64,000 bases of DNA from Neurospora crassa OR74A (lineage: Eukaryota; Ascomycota; Sordariomycetes; Sordariales; Sordariaceae): contig NC_026501.1 of assembly GCF_000182925.2 (NCBI RefSeq), positions 8,287,917 to 8,351,916 of the forward strand, given 5' to 3'. Below the pieces are notes generated by a model, which ran no database searches, was not told the origin of the DNA, and saw only the letters and a program-made list of their open reading frames with translations. Positions within the stretch are counted from its first letter, which is position 1. Each line of letters starts with the position of its first letter. Both the position numbers and the translations under genes were made by a program. Below are positions 1-11,899 of the stretch, in pieces.

Positions 1-376
1 TAGTTCTAGTACTACTACTAACTCTTTACCAACCCTCTTATAAGAATAATTTTTAACTCTACTAGTAAATTTACTGCCGGGCTAGTAAATTTAAGTCTCG
101 GGTACCTTAATAAATACGTTAGGTATATAGAATTAATTATAATTGTAGATATCTTTCTAAGGTGGCTAAATATTATAATTGGGGGGGGTAATATTAAATA
201 TAAACCTAAACGTTTCAATTTAGGGGCTAAATATATAATACGGGTCCTCCTAATAAAAGTCTAGTACGGATATAGCCCTCGGACAACTGGATTAGTACTA
301 CGGATTTTATTAATACGAATACTATAAGTATTTTATTTATATTGAATATTATTTTCCTAATATTAATTTTTTATAG

Positions 377-1501
377 GCCCCCGAATCTAATAAGGTTAGA
401 GGCGTTAGAAAGGGTAAAAGAAAGTAGAATAAAAATAAGGAGGTTATTCTTAGGAAGTGTATTAAAGATATTAGGCTTATATTAGAAATTAATATTAATA
501 TTTATATTAGTAATGTTCCTATAACTAAAGGACGTAAAGATATTATTAAGTATAAGTTCTTTTAGGAGAAAATAATTATATATTAGGCGAGAGTACGATC
601 TGTGTAGCGTTTGTATATAATAATTTATATTGGCGACTTAGATGTTAAGTATAATAGAATTTACGTTATTGTTACTAAGAAGTTTATAGAGCTATATAAG
701 AGCTTTGTTTATAATAAGGCTATTAATAAATAGGATAATAACTTTTAATAGTAGCGTTTCTATACTCTTAAGAAGGTTAAAGATATTGTTATATATTTTA
801 ATAAGTAAGATAAGAATTTTAAAAAGTTTAGGTATTAAGAAGTTATTGAATAGTAGTTTTATATTCGTTGGGAGAGCCTAGGTGGTATTGAAGAGTTCTA
901 ATAGGTATTTTATTAGTTTAAGGGTTTTAATATCCGGGCGTTTATACTTAAAGTTTAGAAATAGGTTTGCGGTACGTTGTAATTAATATTATTATAAAAT
1001 ATTTTTACTAATAGGATTTTATTAAACGTCTATGTCTAGGTTATAATTATAGTTAAGTTGTAGGACTATAATACTAATATAAAGTATTGTATTTGCCTCT
1101 TTAAGCGATATGCTTATAATAATGAGGAATTTTATAGTTATTAGGAGGAGATTGTAGAGGATTAGGATAAAGATAATAAACTGAAATAGAAGGACTTCGC
1201 TATCTTTAAGCCAATTAAATTAATAAAGAAAAAGGTAGATAGTAAACGCTCCTTTTTAATTAACCCGGATAATAAGCTGCGTTGAAACTTCGTTCCTCCT
1301 AATATAAAGTGTAAAGGGGATATATTTAGTATTCGAATTAGTACGGGGAGTTAGGAGAATACGGGCGAGAATAACGAGGGTATTAATAATAATATTAATT
1401 ATTAATTCGATTAGGAGTTAAATAAGGAGGAGGCTGCCGAATTTAAGGGATAATTAAATAGTATGCTAGTAATTTATACGAAATATAATAAGATTGTTTG
1501 A
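377..1501 (+). pseudogene. RIP-degraded relict coding frame 1
   Basis: One plus-strand frame runs about 375 codons. Its stops are all TAA or TAG, which RIP makes from CAA and CAG, apart from one TGA at 1283-1285 and a final TGA at 1499-1501. Reading those TAA/TAG codons as glutamine gives a protein-like sequence with a basic, lysine-rich first half and an acidic segment near 1420-1440 rich in Glu. TGA is depleted throughout the block because TpG is depleted, so the low TGA count alone is weak evidence; the composition of the frame and its length are the better argument. I do not recognise the family. It could be part of a transposon or a duplicated host gene. Confidence 0.45.
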
Positions 1502-2459
1502 ATAAATTGTAGTATGAAGTTATCCTTTTCTTTTTTTTTTATTTGAGATATTAGTATATTTTCGTTTTTAGGACTCGGATTTTTATTATTATAAGTTTTG
1601 GGGTATTGGGTTAATAGGTATTAATAGGGAGGATTATATAGATATTTAATATTTATATTTCTTTTGTTTTTTTATAGGGTATTTCGCGATCCTTTTTATA
1701 CGATACTGATGAATAATACGGGACGAAGGAACGAAGGACGAGATTATAATATCGACCTTGATTTTATACTTAGTTAATATAGTATTAGGTTTTATACTTT
1801 GTATTATTAGTATATATTTAATTATAGTATTAATATTTTATATAATAATATATAATATTGGATATAGGTAGCTAATATATTTTTAAATATTTTAATATTA
1901 GTTTTCTAATATTGTTATTTATCTTTAGTAATTTCTATTAGTTCCTATTATATTAATAGAGGTATAAAATCTTCTAAGTATTTATTTTCGTAGTTCTCCT
2001 TCCTATTGTAACTAAAGGTAACGGCCCGGTGGGAATACTAATAATGTAGTACTAATAAAATGTCCTAAATATTTTCTAATTTAATATTATATTAATATTT
2101 TAATTTGAGAATAATTTGAGATTTTTATAGTAATAGTAAACGGGAAGTGGTATATACGGTACGTTACTTATTCCTATTATATTTAAATTTCTATAAGATA
2201 CTCCCGCTTTTACCTTATAGTATCCAACCTCTACCCCCTATATTATATCTTTCTTCCTTCTATATTCTATTAATTATTATATTTTTATATTGAAAGATTT
2301 AAATTACTATTTTTAATTAATTTTATTATTATATTATATTGTTATATTATTTTGTAATATTATTTTATTAATATACCGGTTTCCTATTTTTACGAATATT
2401 GGTAATTAAATATAAGTAACGTTATTCTTACTTTAGAATTATATAAAGATAATTAATAT

Positions 2460-4400
2460 ATATTCGCTAGTATATATATAATAGGTAGAGGATTTGATTG
2501 CTAATATAGTAGAAAAGTTACTCTTATTGTAGTTGCAGCTCTATATAAACCTTAAAGTAGGCCTCCTAGTAGTAAGAATAAAAATAAATTTCGAATTACC
2601 GCTAATATCACTACTATCCCTCCCCCGCTTTAGGATATTACTTAGGTTTTTATTATTTAAGTTCCTCTTAATATTAAGGTTCCTACTATTATTATTATTA
2701 CCCCTAAGAATACGAAGCTACGTAGAGGCCCTAGTAGACCTCCCGGTAGTAAGAATAAGTTTCGAGCTGGAAGTACTAATATTTCTACTACGGGGTAGGA
2801 TAAAATTGCTGCTATCCTTCCTATTTATATCCTTAAATAGAAGAATATAATTGGAAACATTGCCTTAGATATTGCTAATGCTATAGCCGGTAAAGGTTTC
2901 TACCTAAATGGTTATTATAAGCTATTCCTTTAATAATTTAAAGCGGCTAATAAGAGTAATAACTTAAGTAAGGGCCTAATATTTATAATATTTATTAGTA
3001 GTATTACGGGAGTTTTAAGTATAAATAAGAAAAAGTTTTCGTGTAATATAAAAAAGGAATAGGAAAAATATTATAATAAATAGCCAAATATAGCTCGCTT
3101 CTTATATTATTCGGCTATTGAAATACGGGTTATTAATTATAACGGAAATATATTTTTACTTAGGGTTAAGCTTATTAAGAACGACGATTTTTCGGAAATT
3201 TTACTTTATACTAGTAAGTTTATTTTAATATAATTAAAAATATACAAAGTTTCTTACCTATTCTATACCGCTATTATTATTAATAACCTTTATAGTCCGA
3301 AATTTAAAGCTATTGTAACCCTTTAAGTTACTACTACTTTTACTCCTACTAAATATAAATATAATTACCCCCCTAAGGTTAAAAGAGAATTGGAGTAGTA
3401 GCTTCTATATATATTCCTAGTTCCTTCTACTATTATTCTACTTATTCCTATATACGGATAATTACTAGAGAATATATTAGACTATAGTATATTAATTAAA
3501 GAATAAATATATATTTTTAGTATTAAAGCTATTTAAGGTAGTAATGTTGAATCCGACGACGGTGGATATAGAAATTAAAAGAGACGTTATATTAAAATTA
3601 GAGAAAACGAATATAAATAGTATTTTTATAACGCTAATAATTATAAATAACCTTTTTATAATATTAATAACGATAGCGAAATTCTATTAGGCGGTAATAT
3701 TATAGTAAGTAGAAATAACCTTCTTAGTTATATTGCTCCGCTGGGTAGTAATATTCCTAGTTCCTCAAACTTTATCCCCGACTATATTACTCCGCCGGAG
3801 GTTTTTGCTTTGAGTTTTAATTTTACTATATTTATGGAGGTACCGGTAATTACTTAGTCCCCTAATAAGTTAGAAGAGATTTCTAAGCCTCCTCCCCCTA
3901 ATATTACTATATTTACAATTATTTAGTCCTCCAACGAATTAGAAGAGATCCTAGAACCTCCTAACTTCTATAAGTATAAAGGAGAGTATAAAATAGTTAA
4001 TTAAATTACTAATTATAAATACAATTTTATTAAATTCGAAGGCGAAATTTAAGTTTCCGATTTAATATAAATAGAGTTTGTAGAGCGCTATTATTGTAGG
4101 GTTGATGTAAATAATCTTAATGGCTTCTACGAACTATGGATTCTAAATCGATATTCTATTAATACTTCTTTAGATTTAATGAAGAATATTAAAGAGGCTA
4201 GAAATTAAATTCTAAAAGATAGTTGTGGTTAGTATAGAATACCCTCGCCTAAATTCGAATTCCCGACCGAATACCTTAATAAATTTCACCTCTCTAAGGA
4301 AGAATAATTCCGGAGGATATTCGTCGCTAATAGTTAGCATTAGCAAAACCTACAATTATATATATATTAGGCTATAGTACCCCTCGATCTTCTTTAAGTT
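2460..4400 (+). pseudogene. RIP-degraded relict coding frame 2
   Basis: A plus-strand frame beginning no later than 2460 stays free of TGA and of frameshifts for about 645 codons. From 2850 to 4400 it meets roughly 27 TAA/TAG codons, about one in 19. A neighbouring frame, sampled over about 55 codons, gave one in 9. The stops sit where glutamine or tryptophan would be plausible. The deduced sequence has a Pro/Ser/Lys-rich N-terminal part with an internal duplication (2562 and 2739), a central region with acidic and Asn-rich stretches, and a Pro-rich stretch near 3780-3970. The first in-frame TGA after it is at 4566. Function and family are not recognised. It may belong with the upstream relict to one element. 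Confidence 0.45.
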
Positions 4401-4915
4401 ATTTTTTTTCTTTCATTTTTATAATATTATCCCGGGTTATTATTTACAATTAATTTTATACGTTGTTTTTATTTAAAGCCGGAGCTAGAGTTTCTTATTT
4501 TCTTTTCGCTATACTCTCCTATTGTTATATTTATATTAAGGAATATATATTTTATACTATTATATTGAAATAGTTATAAAGGAGGCGTACTTAGAGTAGG
4601 CGAATATTATTAACTACCTATATAGTACCTATACTCCAATTTTCTTATATATATAAGTTAGAGTTTTGGCTTATAATTATTAAAAAAGGATAGAAATGAT
4701 AGGAACTATAAAGAACCTCCGCTAGGTAGCCCAAATAGGTAATTTAATATAGCGCTTTCTCCCTTACTACTTACCTCTATTAATATAAATATAATATTAC
4801 TTAAAAATTATTGTAAAATAATTGTAAGACTTTTAGTAATTAGAATATATACTAATTATTAAATAGATAAATATAATTAAATAATTATTATATTAATAAG
4901 AATATTAGCCTGCAA

Positions 4916-5485
4916 CTAGTAATTCAAGCGAGTATATATGTTATATTGCACATTTTGTGGCTTAGGTCGCATTATTGTAGTACAATTTGCTGTTGTTATA
5001 CTTTTGTACGCTGTTGAACGGTCAACTCCGTTTCGTACCCAATACTACGTTAATAGTCGCTGTACTATTAATTAAAACTATACATTGCAAAATAAAACCA
5101 ATTTTAATATAATAATATTCAACTATTTAGTAGATTACAGTAAGAAACAATACTGTATAAGGATGTTGCAGCCCACAACCCCTGCTCAAGCGTTTTATAC
5201 TACAAAGGCCTGCTACGCCCACTTTTGTCAGACCCCCCATTCCCTCCAGGGCCTTGTTGGCCCATTCCACCTGCAGCTGCTGAGGTGCCGCTGGAGGTGC
5301 TGCTTGCTCTGTACACTAACACTGCCCGCCCGTGCTGAGGGAGGTGACCGCTCTACATACCTCTAAGATTGTAGCTACCTACCTATCACGGCCCCACCCC
5401 CGACACTTGAACACACTACGCAACTGACCCGACCCGGCTTCAACAACTCGACGGCGCCGGATATATACGAGGAATCACAGTCAAC
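4916..5485. other. Transition from RIP block to gene-dense DNA; ARPC2 upstream region
   Basis: Composition shifts from AT-rich RIP-type sequence to normal sequence here. No gene is supported. A C-rich pyrimidine stretch and the proximal promoter of the gene starting at 5486 must lie in the right half, but no specific element stands out. Confidence 0.6.
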
Positions 5486-6649
5486 ATGCTCCTGCTCGAC
5501 TACCAGAACGTCCTGATTCAGGCGGTGCTCACCGAGCGTTTCGCTCCTGGGTATGTTTACCACGTCTCCAGCCCGAACGCGCAGTGCGCCTGTCCGCCCC
5601 TGAACTTGCACTGACGACGCTGCCGCCGCCGTCACCGCGCATTCCAGAGCTTCCCCCGTCAACATCGACCAGACTGTCTCCGACTTTGACGGCGTCGTCT
5701 TCCACATCTCCACCCCCGAATCCAAGACCAAGATTCTCGTCTCTCTCCAAATTCGATGCTTCCAGGATCTCGTTCGCTACGGCGCTGAGCAGGTCCTCAA
5801 CCGCGAATATGCCGATCTCGTTGTCCCTCCCGAGGCCGGCTATGACTTTTCCATCCAGGTCGACCTCGAGAACCTCCCCGCCGAACAGGAGGCCCGCGAT
5901 GCCCTTGTCATGAAGATTGCCTTGTTGAAGCGCAATGCCATGGCCGCGCCCTTCGAGCAGGCCTACCAGGAACACTACGCCCTAAAGGAGGAAGCGTCCA
6001 AGTTTACATCCGAGGAGGCGCCACAGGGTGTCCGTGAGGGTGGAGAGGTCAAGGCTATTCACTACCGAGAAGAGGAGGCTATCTACGTCAAGGCCAGCCA
6101 CGATCGTGTGACCGTCATATTCAGTACCATTTTTAGGGAAGAAACGGACAGAGTATTCGGCAAGGTCTTCATCCAGGAATTCGTCGATGCCCGGCGCAGA
6201 GCCATCCAGAACGCCCCCCAGGTCCTGTTCCGCAACGACCCTCCTCTCGAGCTTCAGAATGTTCCGGGGGTGAAGAATACTGGTACAGGCGAGATTGGTT
6301 ATGTCACTTTTGGTATGCCACATCGTGAAACAAGCTATATCTGGGATTGACTAACGGTAGCAGTCCTGTTCCCTCGCCATCTCACTCCTCAGCGGATGCC
6401 CGATGTTATCTCCCATATCCAGACCTTCCGCGACTACTTCCACTATCACATCAAGGCCTCCAAGGTAGGTGCATTGGGAAACATGCTACGCAGAGATCTC
6501 CATCTGACATTCCATCCCAGGCGTATATCCACTCGCGTATGCGCAAACGCACCGCCGACTTCCTCCAGGTTCTCCGGAGAGCCAGGCCCGATACCGAAGA
6601 AAAGGAGAAGAAGACAGCAAGCGGAAGGACATTCAAGGCTGGCGCTTAA
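5486..6649 (+). CDS. ARPC2: Arp2/3 complex 34 kDa subunit (ARPC2/ARC35)
   Basis: This is the p34 subunit of the Arp2/3 complex. With ARPC4 it forms the structural core that docks on the mother actin filament during branched actin nucleation at cortical patches. Four exons are read: 5486-5550, 5648-6312, 6364-6464 and 6521-6649. Introns use GTATGT, GTATGC and GTAGGT donors, CTGAC/CTAAC-type branch sites and CAG acceptors. The joined product is 319 residues, the usual size for fungal ARPC2. It starts MLLLDYQNVL and contains the family-typical stretches DFDGVVFHIS, GEIGYVTFVLFPRHL and FRDYFHYHIKASKAYIHSRM near the C-terminus. The ATG at 5486 was chosen because it begins the conserved N-terminus and is preceded by TCAAC. 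The gene converges on the monooxygenase, with 285 bp between the stops. It is the first intact gene beside the RIP block. Confidence 0.93.
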
Positions 6650-6934
6650 GGAGTTCGTGCAGCGGTTTGTGTATCACGTTACTCTGCCTTTACTTGAAAC
6701 CCGTCATGTTAGTCTATCGGCAAAGGCGGCCGAAGATGACCACTTACAGCTACCACCAAAGACAGACAATATTAATCACTACCCTAATCATTCCACTCGA
6801 TTTACATAGTGAACGTTGATCTTGCGGCTTTCCGATATACCTGGCACACCGGAGTTCATTCTAGCCCAAGATACGTGAAGATTGCTTTTGGCTAACTAGT
6901 TTCAGCTAGAAATTTCCTATAACCGCCACCGCCC

Positions 6935-9175
6935 TCAATGCGACCATGGCTTCGACTTATACTTTGGGTTCTCCTCCGGCTTGCCCTCCCACGGAAACTC
7001 GATTTCCTCCGGATTCAAATACCAACTCGGATCGCCCTCTGTCTGCGTCAAACTCCATCCATTCCCCAACCACCTCAGCCCATTCCCACTTTTGTCAGCA
7101 CCCTCATACATCCAGTCCTCCCACCTCGGGCTCCTCAGCGTCTCAACAGCATGCTGCGTCGACCCGGGCCACAGCGCCACGATCCTGTTTCCCGTCCCAC
7201 CCTCCGACCGATACCAACTCTTGCACTTATCCAGGTACACCGTATCCTTAAAGTAGGCATCCACAAAGGCCACAAAGTCCCGCACTCGTTCCGGCTTGGG
7301 CTCCATGGACGCGTAATCCTCCTTTTGTAATTTGCGGATTACCGAGACGATGTAGTCTACCTGCGCCTCCAGGATCCGATTCAGGCTGCCGAACCCGATG
7401 GTCGTATTTGGGCCGAACAGCATCAGATAGTTGGGGAATCCGTCGACGGCTAGACCGAGGTAGCTATCGGGGTGTTGGGACCAGCGGGAGGCGAGGGTAA
7501 GTCCGCGCCGGCCGATGATGGGGAAGGGTGGGGAGGTGCAGGCTTGGAAGCCGGTGGCAAAGACAATTACGTCGGCGTCGATTATCTGTTTCTTTCCTTC
7601 CACAGTGGCGAGCGCGATGCCGGAGGAGGTAATGTGTGAGATGGGGTCGTGAATTGCTGTCACGTTGGGTTGTTGGAGGGCTTCAAGGTAGCCCCTTCCT
7701 GGAGTGAGGCGCCGGCAGCCAGGGGCGAAGGCCGGGATGATCTTGGCTAGCAGGTCGGGACGAGCCGACAGCTTGGATTCCATGTCCGCTTTGAAGAAAG
7801 CTTGTCCCTCGATGGTCATCGGGTGGCCTGCCATGGTGGAGTTGTGGAGGGAGGTGCCAAAGTCTTCAAAAGCTTTGCGGAATTTGAGGAGGGCGGGGCG
7901 TCGGAGCGGAAGAGGGCTTTTTGTTCTTCGGTGACTGGGTATAGGTTGTTAGGCTCTTTTGTTCACGGAGAGGTCCGTGATCTACACAAGATGAAAACTT
8001 ACACTCGGTTACTTTGGGATCCAGTCCTAGGTCTTTCATGGTGTTATCACCAAAAGCTGACGATATCCAGGTCGGTGATCGTATGAAACATGAGAGCGTC
8101 GTTCCTTCGAGTTTCTGGAGCTTGGGAACGATCTGGATGGCACTGGAACCGTTACCCACAACAGCGATCTTCTTGTTGCGGAGGTCATAACTGTAGGTCA
8201 GTTAGCACGACACCTTTTCAGGACTGCCTCTGAAAGGCCAGTCAGACAACCTCTTACCTCTTATCCCACGCCCCCGAATGCATCTTCTTCCCCTTAAACT
8301 GGTCAATTCCCAGAATATCCGGCCATCGCGGCTCGCTAAGCTGACCTCGAGCCGTAATCAGCACGTTCGCCGAATCGGTAAACACCTCTCCGGTAACCAG
8401 ATTCATGACTTTGAATTGCCTTTCCGTTCACGTTCTATTAGCCTGTCTGTTCTATTTGACGTGTGTGAAACTGGTCTGAACTTATAACGAACCATTTCTT
8501 CTGCCCATCGTCCCAGACACATTCCTCCACTTTATGTGATAACTTGATGAACCTCGTCGCTCCGAATTTCTCAGCCACGTCCTGCAGATATTTCTGGATC
8601 TCGTGGCCTGGCGCATAGAGGTTGGACCAGTTCGGGTTGGGCGCAAAGGAGAATTGGTATGAATGAGAGGGGATGTCGCAGGCGACGCCTTTTGTTCGTT
8701 TTAGCTGTCGGTTAGTTGATCTGCTTTGGTTTCCTACTCCTGTTTGGGGACCACGACCAGGTCGTACATACCTGGATATGTGTTCACCCACCTTTTTGTT
8801 TCTTGCAGTATCAGTGTCTTTGCTTGGTGAATGACTGGCGGTCCAAATGAGTTCATGAGGAAAAGCGTGGACTTACCATGTCCCTCCGACGCCTTCGTAT
8901 TTCTCATAGACCACTAGCTCGACATTTCGTAGCTTCTCTGGTATTCTTCACAGCACACCCATGTTTGTCAGTATTGAACCGGTGGTACAACTATTTCATC
9001 AGCCTAAAGCGGGAGGTAGGGAAGCAACTCACCTAATCGCTGCCCCGATACCACTATACCCAGCGCCAATGACAACTACCCTCAACGGTCTAAGATTTTC
9101 CACTACCGTGTCTTTAAGTGTAAACTTTTTCTTGAGGTCACTTCCGTCCATGTGCCCGTTCGTAGTTGTAGCCAT
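6935..9175 (-). CDS. FAD-dependent monooxygenase, Baeyer-Villiger type, with one apparent frameshift
   Basis: Flavin monooxygenases of this class use FAD and NADPH to insert oxygen next to a ketone; the substrate here is unknown. Seven exons on the minus strand: 9175-9033, 8945-8877, 8791-8772, 8688-8493, 8419-8258, 8190-8003 and 7934-6935. The FAD motif GAGYSG is at residues 37-42. The Baeyer-Villiger fingerprint FxGxxxHxxxW is at 184-194, followed by Asp. The NADPH Rossmann motif GNGSSA is at 208-213, and an FATGF motif lies in the last exon. All introns are GT-AG; several have clear branch sites, for example CTAAC in the sixth. The spliced length is 1778 nt, one base short of 593 codons. 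The frame breaks in a GC run at 7891-7900, just after the family-like FTEEQKALFRSD segment, then resumes as ALLKFRKAFEDF. One missing base, real or a reading error, would explain it. If real, this is a recent pseudogene. Confidence 0.82.
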
Positions 9176-10365
9176 CTCCACTGATATCTCTTGACGTATA
9201 CTTGTTGCGACGTATTTGTTTTGTCAAAGGGTGTAGGTATTAGATCGTCAACCTCATAGTCGAAGACAGACCAGCAGCCAAGGTATTTGCCTCCAAACCT
9301 CTCTCTTTCTCTGTATATATACATTTCATCAAACATACCATGAGCCGAAACTTACCACTTCCTACCCCTCACAATCAAATACCCCTGGTCGGACTCAGGA
9401 CGGTTCGGTAACGGCTTTGCTCAACCGAACCGCACGGCGGCCGCAGGCCTTCGATCTGCGTCATGGACTAGTGCTTTGTGCAAGGGTCTTGGTCTGGGTT
9501 TCATTACATCCGCGCCATCTGAGTGGTTGTAGTTGTGAATCCGAGAACGTAGTATATATATAAAACTGCTTTAGTTGCCTAAACCCCAGTGCTCCTTAGT
9601 CCCTTACTGACTATCCACAGGAGTGCGGGAGAGGAGGTGGGAGTTAGGTATAGAAAGATCATGAGACTAGTAGTATTATGGAATGTGGGACATCTGCAGG
9701 TGCTGATCTATATACGTGTACGGCATTAAGGGGTCATAAGAGGAGTGATTACATGGATTTTGGATAGTGTAAGCGGCGAGTTACTTCTAAACAGAAATCC
9801 GGATGCCCAAGAGAAGGGCATCCCGTCGCTAAACTCTCGTTAGGCAGCGGTGAATTCATACGAGTATAATTTAGCGGAGAGCATATGGGGTTAAGGTTGC
9901 GAATGCGGGGTGATTGATCTATGATACTCCGGGCCCGAGTGAAGAAGGAATGGCAGTGATGGTGTGGCTATTGAGCTCTCGGCAGACTAACTCTCAGCAG
10001 CCATTGGATGAACAGGATAACATTTTGCGGTACCTGCTTGGAGCTTGCCGCAGCACATCAAGGTCGACGTTCACCACAGGCCAATCATTGTAATCATGCA
10101 CCAAGTGCGGTCATGCACTCCTATATCTATAATAAATTGCCTAGTCTTGGCTGTTCTTCAGAGTGACATCTTCTTTTCTCTCTTTTTTTTCCTTTTGCTT
10201 TTCTCTTCCTCCTTTTTTTACTTTTATTATCCTCCTATACCCACTGCCAACCCGGAAAGTGTAACGGGTTGCGCTACAGAAAACAGAAACATCAAAGGGT
10301 ATCAATAAGCCAGCAAGGCTTAGGAAAAACCAAGGACCAAAACAAACGAGCCAGGACTGCACTAA
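9176..10365. other. Intergenic region, monooxygenase promoter side
   Basis: About 1.2 kb between the monooxygenase start and the stop of the next minus-strand gene. No gene is supported. A pyrimidine-rich tract lies at about 10171-10237, within the downstream region of the CCCH gene. Promoter elements of the monooxygenase should lie in the left part but none is distinctive. Confidence 0.6.
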
Positions 10366-11899
10366 TCAAAACTTGATGAAGTCCTTTTGCTCGGCGAAAT
10401 CCAAGTCAGGATCGTCGTCCTGGCCAACAAACTCGTCAACGTCGTCCGAGTCGATATCGTCGCTATCGACTGAATCGTCGTCGCTGGATAGATCCTCCAT
10501 CTCCGCGTCGTCGCGGGCATTGACCCTGCGCAAGACGCTTGCCCTCTCCCGGTGCGGCAGTTTACAGCCCTTGGTATTACACACGCCAGTGTTGCTGAAG
10601 TCGGGACATTCGAAAACATGGCGGTTGATGCAGCTTGCACCCTTCTCGCAGTAGCCGTAGAGGCCAAATTCTCGGCAGACCGAGGCAGCTGGAGACACCT
10701 TTGCGTGAGTGAATTTGCAGTCAGGTTTGGTGCAACTGTCCTTAATGAAGTGCAAGCACGTGGGGGTGCGTTCCGCGGAGAGTTCGTGCGAAAGATCGCA
10801 AGAGTCACCGTTGATGCATTCTTCTTGTTGGAGAAAGTCCTTGCAAATGGCAACCTTGGCTGGGTCGTGGATATATCGGCACCGAGGGCCTTTGGTGCAT
10901 GAACCTGCGGGGGATGTCAGTATAAACATCGTTTGGACTTACCAGACCCAGTCATTTCGACGTGGTGTCGGTTAAGGTTCCGAAATCTGAAAAGTTGGAG
11001 TTACCGGTCATGGAGAAATTGCGACAAGGCACGTTGACCTTCTTGAAAGCGCCGGATTGCCTATCGCAAACTAGAATTAGCGGATGATTCAAAAGGGACC
11101 GGGCCACATACCGCTGCGCTTTAACAATACCATGGCGGTACAAATTCCCGTTCTTGCTGCGGTAGAACTTGACACCGCCTACGATAGCCATTTTCGGGGT
11201 CGGCCCTGAGTTGAGATCGCCTGTGAAAGGGTGAGTATTCGGCACATCCAGCACTTCTGGCCGCGGTTTCGACGCACCGGGAATCTTGACAAGTTTGCTT
11301 CCGTTCTTCGTAACGGCAAAACGTATACCCTGCACGGTTAGTTCATATTGGTTTGGTGCCGCTGCCGACCGATCGCCAGCACGGTGTAGATGGTTGATCA
11401 ACTTGGTTCGTTCCAGATCATCTCTCTGCTGTTGCTTCTGGCGCAGAGTTTGCTCAATGGCCCGAGTGCGAGCCTGCGCTTCCTTATGATAGATGGACGA
11501 ATTGATGATTTGAAGGTGACGGTCGTTCTTTGCTACCCAGGACGACGGGGACGAGTCGAGCGCGGCGCCTGAACTGGGCGGACCTGCTTTACCTTGTTGA
11601 GACGCGCCGTTCAGCACCAAGGTCCTGTGACGGTGGGCAGGCTTGGTGTAATGGGCGCGGGTCGGGTATGGGTAGCCTCCTCTTTGATGACGCCAGCTTC
11701 CAGAATAACCTGAGTCTTCAAGACCGTCAATACCAGCACGGTTGCTGTTATGATACTCCACGGACGTACGGTGATGCGGTGGTGCGTGGCTGCTCTGCGG
11801 CGGAACAAGGCCTGCTTGTTGATTTTTGTGCTGGTTGATCTGACCGGCCACACGGGCAATCCTCTCCATCAGCTCGTGTTCCTCGGCAGACATTGTCAT
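10366..11899 (-). CDS. Five CCCH zinc-finger protein, ZC3H3/Red5-like
   Basis: A probable RNA-binding nuclear protein of the ZC3H3 (Smicl)/fission-yeast Red5 type; members act in mRNA 3'-end processing, export or nuclear RNA surveillance. Three exons: 11899-11112, 11060-11005 and 10904-10366, giving 460 residues. Five tandem CCCH fingers occupy about 275-294, 302-321, 331-348, 358-377 and 381-399; the first spans the second intron. Two ZC3H3-like segments precede them (GIRFAVTKNGSKLVKI and GVKFYRSKNGNLYR). The C-terminus, about 415-460, is strongly acidic with Asp/Ser repeats and ends KDFIKF. The first intron is 51 nt and carries no in-frame stop, so it could be retained without breaking the frame. 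The ATG at 11899 has A at -3. An in-frame ATG at 11959 would add 20 residues, and one at 11893 would remove two. The gene diverges from TFG2 across 1.1 kb. Confidence 0.85.

Larger units (their letters stand above)
1..4915. repeat. RIP-mutated AT-rich block (degenerate repeat or relict genes)
   Basis: The block is dominated by TpA and nearly lacks CpA and TpG, while CpG persists. This is the signature left by repeat-induced point mutation, which turns CpA into TpA on both strands of duplicated DNA in Neurospora and relatives. No open frame longer than about 105 codons survives. Composition returns to normal between about 4915 and 4960, where CpA and TpG reappear. Two long frames on the plus strand, 377-1501 and about 2460-4400, are interrupted almost only by TAA and TAG; these are described separately. 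I cannot assign the block to a named transposon. No long terminal repeats or terminal inverted repeats were recognised, and the left edge lies outside the window. It is probably heterochromatic and silent. Confidence 0.85.

Noticed and set aside
2533-2850. 105-codon hydrophobic frame inside the RIP block
   Set aside because: It is Leu/Ile/Arg low complexity, lies out of frame with the longer relict frame and comes from AT-rich mutated sequence.
7935-8002. Stop codon formed at the sixth monooxygenase junction
   Set aside because: It appears only if the acceptor AAAAG near 7969 is used. The acceptor CCCAG at 7935, with a CTAAC branch site just before it, restores the family sequence.
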